A stretch of 64,000 bases of DNA from Rhodoferax sp. (lineage in GTDB: Bacteria; Pseudomonadota; Gammaproteobacteria; Burkholderiales; Burkholderiaceae_C), in assembly GCA_031291305.1 (NCBI GenBank), contig JARLJH010000048.1, positions 124,001 to 188,000 on the forward strand, written 5' to 3'. Positions within the stretch are counted from its first letter, which is position 1; each line of letters opens with the position of its first letter. The notes beneath the pieces were generated by a model. That model worked only from the letters and a program-made list of their open reading frames with translations, made no database searches and was not told the origin of the DNA. This document shows, piece by piece, positions 56,356 through 64,000 of the stretch. The position numbers and the translations under genes are program-made.

Positions 56356-57438
56356 ATGGATCGTCGTTTAGTTATTAAAAACGCTGGTATTGTCGGCATT
56401 CTGGCTGCAGGTGCTGCGCCTGCGGTGCAGGCTCAGGGTGCCAATGTGCGCTGGCGCATGGCATCGAGTTTTCCAAAGTCGCTCGATACCATTTTTGGCG
56501 CAGCCGATACCATTGCGAAAAAAGTGGGTGAGATGAGCGGTGGCAAATTCACCATTTCAACCCATGCAGCTGGTGAATTGATGCCTGCACTGGGTATTGT
56601 CGATGGCGTGCAGAATGGCACTGTGGAATGCGGTCACACCTGTGCGTACTATTACTTTGGCAAGGACGATACATTTGCGCTTGGATGCGCCGTGCCATTC
56701 AGCCTTAATAGCCGTCAGATGACCGCCTGGATGTATGAAGGCAACGGTTTGACGCTGATGCGTGAGTTCTACAAGGACTACAACATTGTCAATTTCCCGG
56801 CAGGCAATACCGGCTCCCAGATGGGCGGCTGGTATCGCAAAGAGATCAAGAGCGTCAAGGATATTCAAGGGTTGAAATTCCGCGTTGGCGGCTTTGCCGG
56901 TAAGGTCATTACGCGAATGGGCGGCGTCCCGACCAGCCTTCCTGGCGGCGAAATTTATCAGGCACTGGAAAAAGGCACGATCGACGCTGCTGAATGGGTG
57001 GGTCCGTATGACGACCAGAAGCTGGGCTTCAACAAGGTGGCACCTTACTACTACTATCCTGGCTGGTGGGAAGGTGGTCCGCAAGTGGACTTGTTTGTCA
57101 ATGACAAAGCCTATGCTGGTTTGTCACCTGAAAACAAGGCTATTCTTGAAACGGCATGCGCTTATGCCCACGTTGAAATGCAGGCCAAGTACGACGCCAA
57201 GAACCCGCTTTCGCTCAAGCAGTTGGTGGGCGCTGGTACCAAGGTGCTGCCGTTCCCCAACGATGTGATGAACTTGGCGTTCAAAGAGTCGATGGCCTTG
57301 TACAAGGAACTTGACGCTTCAAATCCGAAGTGGAAGAAGGTGTACGACGATATGTCTGCTTTCCGCCGTGACCAGAACCTGTGGTTCCGTTTCACGGAAA
57401 TGCGCTTTGACCAGTTCATGCAGGCGCAAAAACTGTAA
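56356..57438 (+). CDS. TRAP transporter substrate-binding protein (TakP-like)
   Basis: 360-residue DctP-family periplasmic receptor. Signal with RR pair (DRRLVIKNAGIVGIL... VQAQ; possibly Tat), then WRMASSFPKSLDTIFGAAD, KFTISTHAAGELMP, VGGFAGKVITRMGGVP and PYDDQKLGFNKVAPYYYYPGWWEGG (core GFNKVAPYYYYPGWWEGG), the latter typical of TakP-type receptors for 2-oxoacids and related carboxylates. ATG 56356 has AGGAGAC upstream. Its permease genes are convergent, not in the same operon. Confidence 0.9.
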   Translation: MDRRLVIKNAGIVGILAAGAAPAVQAQGANVRWRMASSFPKSLDTIFGAADTIAKKVGEMSGGKFTISTHAAGELMPALGIVDGVQNGTVECGHTCAYYYFGKDDTFALGCAVPFSLNSRQMTAWMYEGNGLTLMREFYKDYNIVNFPAGNTGSQMGGWYRKEIKSVKDIQGLKFRVGGFAGKVITRMGGVPTSLPGGEIYQALEKGTIDAAEWVGPYDDQKLGFNKVAPYYYYPGWWEGGPQVDLFVNDKAYAGLSPENKAILETACAYAHVEMQAKYDAKNPLSLKQLVGAGTKVLPFPNDVMNLAFKESMALYKELDASNPKWKKVYDDMSAFRRDQNLWFRFTEMRFDQFMQAQKL

Positions 57439-57455
57439 GTCACTGCGTTGATCAT

Positions 57456-57483
57456 AAAAAGACCCGCATTTGCGGGTTTTTTT
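57456..57483 (+). terminator. Terminator after TRAP receptor gene
   Basis: ACCCGC (57462-57467), loop ATTT, GCGGGT (57472-57477), run of seven T. Confidence 0.9.
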
Positions 57484-57535
57484 ATGGCCGAAAGAGACAC
57501 GTCGCTGGCATTGTGCTGGCGACGTGGGCGCTTAT

Positions 57536-59278
57536 CTATTTCTTTTGTTTCATCGCGTCCAGCATGGCTTTCATGGGGTCGTCGTTCGCTTGGTTGGCAC
57601 CGGGGTCCGCAGGCGCTTCTTCGGGTTGTGCTGCAAAGTCGGCTTGCATTTGCTGCGTCACCGCCTTCAGGTCAATCTTGACTTTCTTGTCCAGCCCGCC
57701 AGAGACGATATCCGGGAAGAAAATGATCGCTATCACCATACAAATCTGGATCAACACAAAAGGCACCGCGCCCCAGTAAATCTGCATGGTGGTGACTGGT
57801 TGGATGAGTTTCTTGGTGAGCTTGTCGGTGTATTCCTTGGCTGGCGCGACGCTACGCAGGAAGAACAGGGCGAAACCAAACGGCGGGTGCATGAAAGAGG
57901 TCTGCATGTTCACGCCCAGCAAAACGCCAAACCAGATCAGGTCCACGCCTAGTTTGTCTGCCACGGGTGCCAGCAATGGCACAACGATAAAGGCGAGTTC
58001 AAAGAAGTCCAGAAAAAACGCCAGGAAAAAGACCAAAAAGTTGACAACCAACAGGAAGCCGGTATGACCACCTGGCACTGAGGTCAGCAGGTGTTCCACC
58101 CATTTGGAGCCGTCCACACCTTGAAACACCAGGCTGAAGACGGTGGAGCCCATCAGGATGAACAGCACGAAGCTCGATAGCTTGGCGGTGCTGGTGAGCG
58201 CCTGCTTGAGCAACGGCATGCTCAGTCGGCGACGCACAATGGCCATGATGATGGCGCCCATGGCGCCCATGGCTCCACCTTCCGTTGGCGTGGCAATACC
58301 CAAGAAAATGGTACCGAGAACAAGGAAGATCAGCAATAGCGGCGGAATCAGCACAAAGGTGACACGCTCCGCCATGCGTGATAACAGACCTAGTCGGGAA
58401 ACTTTGTTGGCCAACGAGATCAAGAGCGCAAGTACCACACCGAAACACAAGGAGACGACGATGGTCTCATCGGTCGCGACCGTGGTGACAGTCTCTCCGC
58501 TGATCCAACTGACAACCTGTGCGTAATGTTTGGCGAAATAAACCGCGGCTGAAGCGGTGACGATGGTCAGGATCGACAAAGAGCGCAGCCCGCCGCTGCC
58601 ATTGTCTTCACGAATGGTGCGTGCTTCTATAGGCAGGGCAGGAACCCATTTGGGGCGGAAAATGGCGATGCCAATCACGTAAAGCACATAGCACCCGGTC
58701 AAGGCAAAGCCGGGAATGAACGCGCCTTTGTACATTTCGCCCACGCTGCGACCCAACTGGTCAGCCAGAATGATCAGCACCAGTGACGGTGGAATGATCT
58801 GCGCCAGCGTGCCCGAGGCAACGATCACGCCTGAAGCAAGGCGGCGGTCATAGCCGTAACGCAGCATGATGGGCAAGGAAATCAAGCCCATGGAGATCAC
58901 CGACGCGGCCACCACGCCGGTCGTGGCTGCCAGCAGCGTGCCGACAAAAATCACTGCAAAAGCCAGCCCCCCACGCAGCGTGCCAAACAACTGACCGATG
59001 GTGTCGAGCAAATCTTCGGCCATGCCGCTGCGCTCCAGAATCAGTCCCATCAGCGTGAAGAACGGTACCGCCAGTAGCGTCTCGTTTTGCATGATGCCGA
59101 AGATGCGCAGCGGCAGGGCTTGCAATAGCGCCTCCGGCAAGAGATGCATTTCGATGCCGAGAAAGCCAAAAAACAGACCACAGGCCCCCAGACTGAAGGC
59201 AACAGGAAAACCAAGGAGCAGAAACACGATCAACCCGCCAAACATGATGGGGGCGATATTGGTAGCAAGAAATTCCAT
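57536..59278 (-). CDS. TRAP transporter large permease (DctM), extended form
   Basis: 580 residues, longer than the usual 430. It has the DctM fold (start IAPIMFGGLIVFLLLGFPVAFSLG, ATTGVVAASVISMGLISLPIM, ASGTLAQIIPPSLVLIIL) and a central insertion (about 210-300) plus a C-terminal cytosolic tail rich in charged residues (EEAPADPGANQANDDPMKAML), seen in the TakM/mannitol-chloroaromatic group. It follows dctQ by 14 bp and ends facing the TRAP receptor gene. Confidence 0.92.
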   Translation of the reverse strand: MEFLATNIAPIMFGGLIVFLLLGFPVAFSLGACGLFFGFLGIEMHLLPEALLQALPLRIFGIMQNETLLAVPFFTLMGLILERSGMAEDLLDTIGQLFGTLRGGLAFAVIFVGTLLAATTGVVAASVISMGLISLPIMLRYGYDRRLASGVIVASGTLAQIIPPSLVLIILADQLGRSVGEMYKGAFIPGFALTGCYVLYVIGIAIFRPKWVPALPIEARTIREDNGSGGLRSLSILTIVTASAAVYFAKHYAQVVSWISGETVTTVATDETIVVSLCFGVVLALLISLANKVSRLGLLSRMAERVTFVLIPPLLLIFLVLGTIFLGIATPTEGGAMGAMGAIIMAIVRRRLSMPLLKQALTSTAKLSSFVLFILMGSTVFSLVFQGVDGSKWVEHLLTSVPGGHTGFLLVVNFLVFFLAFFLDFFELAFIVVPLLAPVADKLGVDLIWFGVLLGVNMQTSFMHPPFGFALFFLRSVAPAKEYTDKLTKKLIQPVTTMQIYWGAVPFVLIQICMVIAIIFFPDIVSGGLDKKVKIDLKAVTQQMQADFAAQPEEAPADPGANQANDDPMKAMLDAMKQKK

Positions 59279-59292
59279 CCGTATCTCCTGGC

Positions 59293-59901
59293 TCAGGCCG
59301 CGTTGGCAGTAGCGGCTTTTTCTTCAGCCAGTTTCTGAATGGCCTCTGCCAGTTCCTCCTCGGCAGTCTTGCCTTCGGTTTTTTCGGTGGGGTCGTCGAT
59401 GAGCCCCATGAGAAAGGCAATCCGCTTGATCAACTCAGACAGACCCTGCAAAAACAACAGGCCGAAGCCGAGCGGCATCATGGCGTAGACAGGCCAGCGA
59501 ATCAAACCGCCAGCGTTGGAAGACACTTCGCCAGAATTGAATCCATTCAAAAAGAATGGAAAGCTGAACCACACCACAGCACCGGTAAACGGCAGCAGAA
59601 AGCAGGTAAAGCCAAATGCATCAATCCACATCTGGGTGCGTTTGTGCAGGTGGCTGTAAATCACATCGATCTTGACGTGCTCACCGTTGAGCAGCGTGAA
59701 AGCCGAGCAAAGCAGAAACGTGGAGGCAAACAAATACCATTGCACTTCCAGAAAAGCGTTGGAACTATAGTTGAATGCTTTTCGAATGATGGCGTTGACC
59801 GCGCTGATCGTGACTGACGCCAGAATCAGCCAGATGACGTGTCTGCCGACGAATCGGCTGAGCCCATCAATGGCATTGGATAATTTCAAAAACGCGTGCA
59901 T
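59293..59901 (-). CDS. TRAP transporter small permease (DctQ)
   Basis: 202 residues with four hydrophobic helices and the DctQ pattern (AIDGLSRFVGRHVIWLILASVTISAVNAIIRKAFNYSSNAFLEVQWYLFA; core SNAFLEVQWYLFAS). A C-terminal cytosolic tail of about 35 residues is Glu/Ala/Lys-rich. First gene of the permease pair. Confidence 0.9.
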   Translation of the reverse strand: MHAFLKLSNAIDGLSRFVGRHVIWLILASVTISAVNAIIRKAFNYSSNAFLEVQWYLFASTFLLCSAFTLLNGEHVKIDVIYSHLHKRTQMWIDAFGFTCFLLPFTGAVVWFSFPFFLNGFNSGEVSSNAGGLIRWPVYAMMPLGFGLLFLQGLSELIKRIAFLMGLIDDPTEKTEGKTAEEELAEAIQKLAEEKAATANAA

Positions 59902-60076
59902 GTGTTCTCCAACAAATTATGGCGGCAAGGACATCGGACGAGGCGTGTTGAACAAGCCTTCGTAGCCGCTACGAGGTGACCTTATAGGGTAACTTCAGAA
60001 GTCAGGAAGTTTGCGACCAACATTCAATTTTTACACAGGGTAAACACTGACTCGCCGCTCATACGGGCACCGCACT

Positions 60077-60823
60077 CTACAGGGAGATGATCTGCTCACG
60101 TACTTGACGCATCAGCAAGTCGTCAAAAGTGTAAAAGCCATTGTCTAAGTTGCTTAGCTGGCTCAATGCAAAGGCTGCCCCTGTGCCAAAGGCTTCGCGC
60201 TTGATCGATTCGTGAACCAGTCTGACCGTCTGATAGGGGAAACCGAAAATGACTTCGTGGTGACCCACGATGCCACCCAAACGCAGTGATGTGATGCGTT
60301 CACCGTCAATCTCCAAGGTTTCAGCAATTTTGCGGGCGGTGCCAGAAACCTCGGACTTTTCGCGGAAATGCTGCTCAAGAATCTCGACATCGGCAAACGG
60401 GGCAATATTGCGCAGGAGCTTGGCGGCCATGATCAGGAAATTGATACCTAGGGTAATGTTGGGAGAACACATGACGCGGGTGTCTTGGCCCAGAGTACGT
60501 GCGTAGTCGAGTTCCTTGTCGGTATAGGTCGAGATGGCGCTAACCAGGATCAATCGACGGCGACGCAGTTCCTCGCCATAAATATGGATAGCCTCAGGCT
60601 TGGAAAAATCCACCAGTGCATCCACTGAGCGCACGTCCAGCCAATCTTTGTGCACCGCCTTGTCCAAGCTGATGACGGGAATCGCCGTGCCCGGTACAGT
60701 CTCCTCATCGGACCTGGTGCTGCGGCGTGCGATCCAGCAAAGTTCAAAACGTGGATCGTGGCGCAACACCTCAGCCACCGCCTGCCCAGCTTTGCCATAC
60801 CCAATCAAGCCAACTCTGATCAT
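60077..60823 (-). CDS. Divergent DapB-like dihydrodipicolinate reductase family protein
   Basis: 248 residues from ATG 60823 (MIRVGLIGYGKAGQAVAEVL), shorter than standard DapB (about 270). The family parts are present: GxGxxG nucleotide loop, EQHFREKSEVSGTARKIAETL in place of EAHHxxKxDAPSGTA, and GGIVGHHEVIFG. The first active-site His and the Lys align, but the second His is Phe and the DAP triplet is altered. It could be a real DapB variant or a dehydrogenase with another substrate. No lysine genes adjoin. A palindrome ATTTGTAACAAAT lies upstream (60880-60892). Confidence 0.75.
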   Translation of the reverse strand: MIRVGLIGYGKAGQAVAEVLRHDPRFELCWIARRSTRSDEETVPGTAIPVISLDKAVHKDWLDVRSVDALVDFSKPEAIHIYGEELRRRRLILVSAISTYTDKELDYARTLGQDTRVMCSPNITLGINFLIMAAKLLRNIAPFADVEILEQHFREKSEVSGTARKIAETLEIDGERITSLRLGGIVGHHEVIFGFPYQTVRLVHESIKREAFGTGAAFALSQLSNLDNGFYTFDDLLMRQVREQIISL

Positions 60824-60980
60824 CGGTACCTCTCTATCGTTTCGGCTGTAGGTCAGCAATGATGCGTTCTGATCATTACATTTGTAACAAATATAACAGA
60901 CCAGGTTGTCAGCCGCTGGGGCGGTTGGCCACGTGTTGTCGCCTGGCAAGTCGGCGCCAGGTTTGAACAGCTTGATTTGT

Positions 60981-62102
60981 TCAGGTTGGCACGGACCTTG
61001 TTTTAGCCTGCGCAAAATCCCACCATGGCAAGACTTTGCGCATCGACAGCACCTGGCCACTTTGAGCGGGTGCGTAGCCCACTATGTCGGCAACACTGGT
61101 CTGCCATTGGGCGGTTTGCAACAGCAACAGCAGCTTTTGCACGCTGGGTTGGGCCAGCGCCGATTTCAGACACACCAGGTGATAGCGCTCCTCTTGCAGC
61201 GGTACAAAGTCCAACCCAGCTTGCCTGGCTGCCGCTTCAATGCCCAGGCCGGTATCGCAATGACCTGAGGCGACAGCCTGAGCAACACTGGCGTGCGAGG
61301 GTTCGGCTTGGCTGTAGCCGTTGAGGTCGTCTCCGCTCAGCGCTGACTGGTCCAGCAGTTCGTCCAGCAGCAGCCGGGTACCGCTGCCCAAGGCGCGGTT
61401 GGCAAAGCGCGCGCGTTGGCTCGCCACATCATGCAGTGATTGCAGCATCAGCGGATTGCCAGGGGCCACCATCAGCCCCAGCGTACGTTTGGCAAAACCG
61501 ATGATCTTGTGCTGCCCCGGTTGCAACAGTGGCTTGTAGGTGCGTTCGCTGCGGGTCTTGCGCGATGTGGGCTCCAGTGTGTGAAACCCGGCCATCACAC
61601 AGCGGCCTTCGTTGAGAGCACGAATGGCATCGACACTGCCAGTAAAGCGCACATCGAGGTGCAGGCGCGCGGCTTCGACCGGTTGACTCAGGGCAGCTTC
61701 GCGCAGTTGACCAATTGCCTCGTCGTGGCTGGCGTACAGGGTCAGCACCTGCACCTGATCGTCAAATGCCAGCGCAAACGTGCGCTCCAACTCGGCCCGC
61801 AATGCCTCTATCTGTGGGGCCAGTCTGGCCTGCGCCTGGCGCTCGGCCCACATCAGTTTGTTGCCAAACTCGGTCAGCCGGGCCGACTGGCCTTTTTCCC
61901 ACACCAGCAGTTCCGAGCCGAGCTCGTTTTCCCAGCGCTTGAGTTCGCCCCACACATGGCGGTAGCTCAAACCCAGCGCCCGTGCGCCGCCGGAGATGGA
62001 GCCCTGGCTGCTGACGGCCTGCAGCAAATCAATCAACGGGTTGCGCACTTGCGCCGGAGTGGCGTCTCGTGAGAGGGTGTAATGGAGTTGAAGCCTATGC
62101 AC
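60981..62102 (-). CDS. ModE-like HTH regulator with periplasmic-binding-protein-like domain
   Basis: 373 residues. N-terminal ModE/LysR-type winged helix (about 20-100; AVSSQGSISGGARALGLSYRHVWGELKRWE, core SISGGARALGLSYRHVW), then a PBP-like domain (about 120-350) with LTLYASHDEAIGQL and VSLGSGTR-like ALGSGTRLLLDELL. The fold couples DNA binding to a binding-protein sensor, here probably for tungstate or molybdate, since it is divergent from a tup operon 64 bp away. Confidence 0.85.
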   Translation of the reverse strand: MHRLQLHYTLSRDATPAQVRNPLIDLLQAVSSQGSISGGARALGLSYRHVWGELKRWENELGSELLVWEKGQSARLTEFGNKLMWAERQAQARLAPQIEALRAELERTFALAFDDQVQVLTLYASHDEAIGQLREAALSQPVEAARLHLDVRFTGSVDAIRALNEGRCVMAGFHTLEPTSRKTRSERTYKPLLQPGQHKIIGFAKRTLGLMVAPGNPLMLQSLHDVASQRARFANRALGSGTRLLLDELLDQSALSGDDLNGYSQAEPSHASVAQAVASGHCDTGLGIEAAARQAGLDFVPLQEERYHLVCLKSALAQPSVQKLLLLLQTAQWQTSVADIVGYAPAQSGQVLSMRKVLPWWDFAQAKTRSVPT

Positions 62103-62166
62103 GGTAGTTCATATGGTCAGTGAATGCGTCGGGGGCTACGATACCGCATCTTGTTCGATACATTGC

Positions 62167-62907
62167 ATGACGACCTTTATCGATAGCGCCGCCACTGCGT
62201 TGCACCTCATTACCTCCCTGGATAGCCAACTGATCACCATTGTGGGCCGGTCGCTGGCCGTTAGCGCCAGTGCCAGCGCCATGGCCTGTGCGCTGGGGCT
62301 GGTGCTGGGGGCGTGGCTGGGCGTGGCGCGCTTTGCCGGGCGCGGCGCGCTGCTGACGCTGCTCAATACGTTTTTGGCGGTGCCCTCGGTGGTGGTGGGC
62401 TTGGTCATTTACCTGTTGCTGTCGCGCAGCGGGCCGCTGGGTTATCTGGGTTGGCTGTTCAGCTTCAAGGCGATGGTGTTGGCGCAGGCCGTGCTAGTGC
62501 TGCCGGTGGTCACCGCGCTGACACGTCAGGTGGTGGAAGATGTGCAACTGCAGCATGGTGAACAACTCCAGTCACTCGGAGCCCGGCCGTTGTTGCGAAG
62601 CCTGCTGCTGGCTTGGGACGAGCGATATGCCCTGCTCACGGTGATCATTGCTGGCTTTGGCCGCGCCGTATCGGAGGTGGGTGCGGTGATGATTGTTGGC
62701 GGCAACATCGACGGCTTCACGCGGGTGATGACCACCGCCATTGCGCTGGAGACCAGCAAGGGCGACCTGCCGCTGGCGCTGGGCCTGGGCTTGATCCTGC
62801 TGGGGGTGGTGTGGCTACTCAATGCCTGCATCTCCTTGCTGAAACGCTGGCGTCAGACGCACGAGGCCGGGGCGTTGGCATCGCCTGTTCTGGGGGTGTC
62901 GGTATGA
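62167..62907 (+). CDS. tupB: Tungstate ABC transporter permease
   Basis: 246 residues, about six membrane helices. Permease EAA-type loop: LQSLGARPLLRSLLLAWDERYALLTVIIAGFGRAVSEVGAVMIVGGNI (core GFGRAVSEVGAVMIVGGNI), close to TupB and ModB-like oxyanion permeases. ATG 62167 is used; an upstream in-frame start (62113) lies in the promoter region. First gene of the tupBCA unit. Confidence 0.88.
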   Translation: MTTFIDSAATALHLITSLDSQLITIVGRSLAVSASASAMACALGLVLGAWLGVARFAGRGALLTLLNTFLAVPSVVVGLVIYLLLSRSGPLGYLGWLFSFKAMVLAQAVLVLPVVTALTRQVVEDVQLQHGEQLQSLGARPLLRSLLLAWDERYALLTVIIAGFGRAVSEVGAVMIVGGNIDGFTRVMTTAIALETSKGDLPLALGLGLILLGVVWLLNACISLLKRWRQTHEAGALASPVLGVSV

Positions 62908-62917
62908 GGATGCGTCC

Positions 62918-63637
62918 GTGAGTGCATTGTTCGAACTCTCGGGCGTGGGTGTTCAGTTCGGCTCTGCGTCGCGCGGGGTTCGGGCGCTGTCGGCGGTTGA
63001 CTTGAAGATCCATGCGGGGGAGCGGCTGGCGCTGGTGGGTGCCAATGGCTGTGGCAAGAGCACTTTGTTGCGCCTGCTGCACGGTCTGATTGCCCCCACG
63101 GTGGGGCAGCTCAGCAGCCCGGACGCGATGCGTCAGGCCATGTTGTTCCAAAAGCCGTACCTGATGCGCCTGAGCGTGCAGGCCAATGTGGCGCTGGGTG
63201 CGTGGCTGCGCGGCACGCCATGGCGGCAGGCCAAAACTTGCGCGTTGGCCGCGCTGCAGCGGGTTGGCTTGGCAGATTTGGCGCAGCGCCAGGCGCGCGC
63301 TCTGTCAGGCGGGCAGCAGCAGCGCCTGGCTATGGCGCGGGCTTGGGCGCTGCAACCCCAGGTGCTGCTGCTCGATGAGCCCACCGCAAGCTTGGACCCA
63401 CATGCCAAGCGGGAGGTGGAGTCCCTGATGCACGAATTTGCCTGCCAAGGCCCCGACATGACACTCATTTTTGCCAGCCACAACCTGGGGCAGGTCAAGC
63501 GTCTGGCCAGTCGAGTGGTATACCTTGAGGGTGGACGGGTGATGGCAGACCTGTCGGTACACGATTTTTTCAACGGGTCGTTGCTGCAGGAACAGTATCC
63601 GGCGGCCCATTTTTTTGTCAAAGGAGAATCCCTGTGA
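62918..63637 (+). CDS. tupC: Tungstate ABC transporter ATP-binding protein
   Basis: 239 residues. Walker A GANGCGKST, Q loop MLFQKPYLMRLSV, signature LSGGQQQRLAMARAW, Walker B VLLLDEPTASLD, H loop FASHNLGQVKR. GTG 62918 is the only start fitting the frame, 10 bp after tupB. It powers uptake with tupB; the tupA start overlaps its stop (GTGA). Confidence 0.9.
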   Translation: MSALFELSGVGVQFGSASRGVRALSAVDLKIHAGERLALVGANGCGKSTLLRLLHGLIAPTVGQLSSPDAMRQAMLFQKPYLMRLSVQANVALGAWLRGTPWRQAKTCALAALQRVGLADLAQRQARALSGGQQQRLAMARAWALQPQVLLLDEPTASLDPHAKREVESLMHEFACQGPDMTLIFASHNLGQVKRLASRVVYLEGGRVMADLSVHDFFNGSLLQEQYPAAHFFVKGESL

Positions 63638-64000
63638 AACCAATGAAATCATCGTCAGTTTGCAAGCATTTTTGGCCTCTAGCCCTTTTGGGTAAAGGAC
63701 TTGTAGCTGCATTGGCTGTAGCATCCATTAGTCTGAGTGCGAGCGCTCAGGCTCAGTCGATTGTGGTGGCATCGACGACGTCCACCGAGCAATCGGGCTT
63801 GTTTGGCTATCTGCTGCCCGAGTTCAAGAAGGCCAGTGGTATCGACGTGAAAGTGGTCGCCGTGGGCACTGGTCAGGCCATCGACATGGGGCGCCGAGGT
63901 GATGCTGATGTGCTGTTTGTGCACGACAAGGTGGCCGAGGAAAAAGTGGTGGCCGAGGGATTTGTCGTTAAACGTTTTGAGGTTATGTACAACGATTTTG
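63634..64000 (+). CDS. tupA: Tungstate-binding protein, 5' part cut by window edge
   Basis: About 122 residues visible from GTG 63634 (AAGGAG upstream; ATG 63643 is an alternative). Signal peptide, then VVASTTSTEQSGLFGYLLPEF with the TTST oxyanion motif, DVKVVAVGTGQAIDMGRRGDADVLFVHDK and VMYNDF, as in TupA receptors. Residues about 12-27 of the signal peptide (FWPLALLGKGLVAALA) are encoded by a copy of the palindromic repeat, so the hydrophobic core is repeat-derived. The rest lies beyond the edge. Confidence 0.92.
   Translation, partial: MKPMKSSSVCKHFWPLALLGKGLVAALAVASISLSASAQAQSIVVASTTSTEQSGLFGYLLPEFKKASGIDVKVVAVGTGQAIDMGRRGDADVLFVHDKVAEEKVVAEGFVVKRFEVMYNDF
63669..63711 (-). repeat. Palindromic repeat copy 13, in tupA signal peptide
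   Basis: Minus-strand AGCT (63705-63708), 19 nt, GGGCT (63681-63685), then AGAGGCCAAAAATG. Very close to consensus. Confidence 0.9.

Overview
The window looks like a chromosomal piece of a betaproteobacterium of the order Burkholderiales, most likely family Comamonadaceae (Rhodoferax/Polaromonas-like). This rests on gene order and protein character: a TCA block gltA-sdhE-sdhBADC / gntR / mdh-citE-like-acnB, the rpsP-rimM-trmD-rplS operon, a polA-DUF2782-thrB-BPSS1780 cluster, a DUF47-pit pair, a PadR-DUF1700 pair and a HiPIP. Base composition is moderately high GC by eye. No 16S gene is present, so the genus is an inference.

Layout. 1-11300: citric acid cycle genes around a GntR/UTRA regulator. 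11400-13700: phosphate transport and an acetyltransferase. 13800-15900: ribosomal/tRNA-modification operon. 15900-24200: NUDIX hydrolase, CobD/CbiB-like protein, hisC, rsgA, pterin dehydratase, M48 protease, orn, and a DEAD-box helicase with a long structured leader. 24240-31800: a small conserved gene, tRNA-Lys(CTT), guaC, a secreted unknown, uvrD and a thrB cluster. 31800-39000: polA, an anchored unknown and branched-chain 2-oxoacid dehydrogenase E1a-E1b-E2 without a linked E3. 39200-44900: dienelactone hydrolase, PadR-DUF1700, a lipoprotein-type HiPIP and lysR/lysA. 45290-46980: a two-gene accessory insert and a broken esterase gene. 46980-56200: mercaptopyruvate sulfurtransferase, EamA transporter, Rieske oxygenase, a coupled binding-protein/diguanylate-cyclase pair, and xseB-ispA-dxs. 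56350-64000: a TRAP transporter in convergent halves, a divergent DapB-like protein, and a ModE-like regulator divergent from a tungstate (tup) ABC operon that runs off the right edge.

The most unusual signal is a dispersed short palindromic repeat with 13 recognisable copies in 64 kb. All share a rigid core, AGCT-N19-GGGCT, usually followed by AGAGGCC and an AT-rich end. Nine copies lie inside protein-coding genes and are translated without breaking the frame: in a signal peptide (tupA), at a start codon (phhB), in interdomain linkers (sseA, E2), at a domain boundary (polA), in a C-terminal tail (uvrD) and elsewhere. This looks like a protein-invading repeat comparable in behaviour to Rickettsia palindromic elements.

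Two regulatory layouts can be read directly. An 18-bp perfect palindrome fills the spacer of the gntR promoter, upstream of the mdh promoter. Two 19-bp operator-like repeats bracket the padR promoter. No CRISPR array, rRNA, insertion sequence or prophage was seen.
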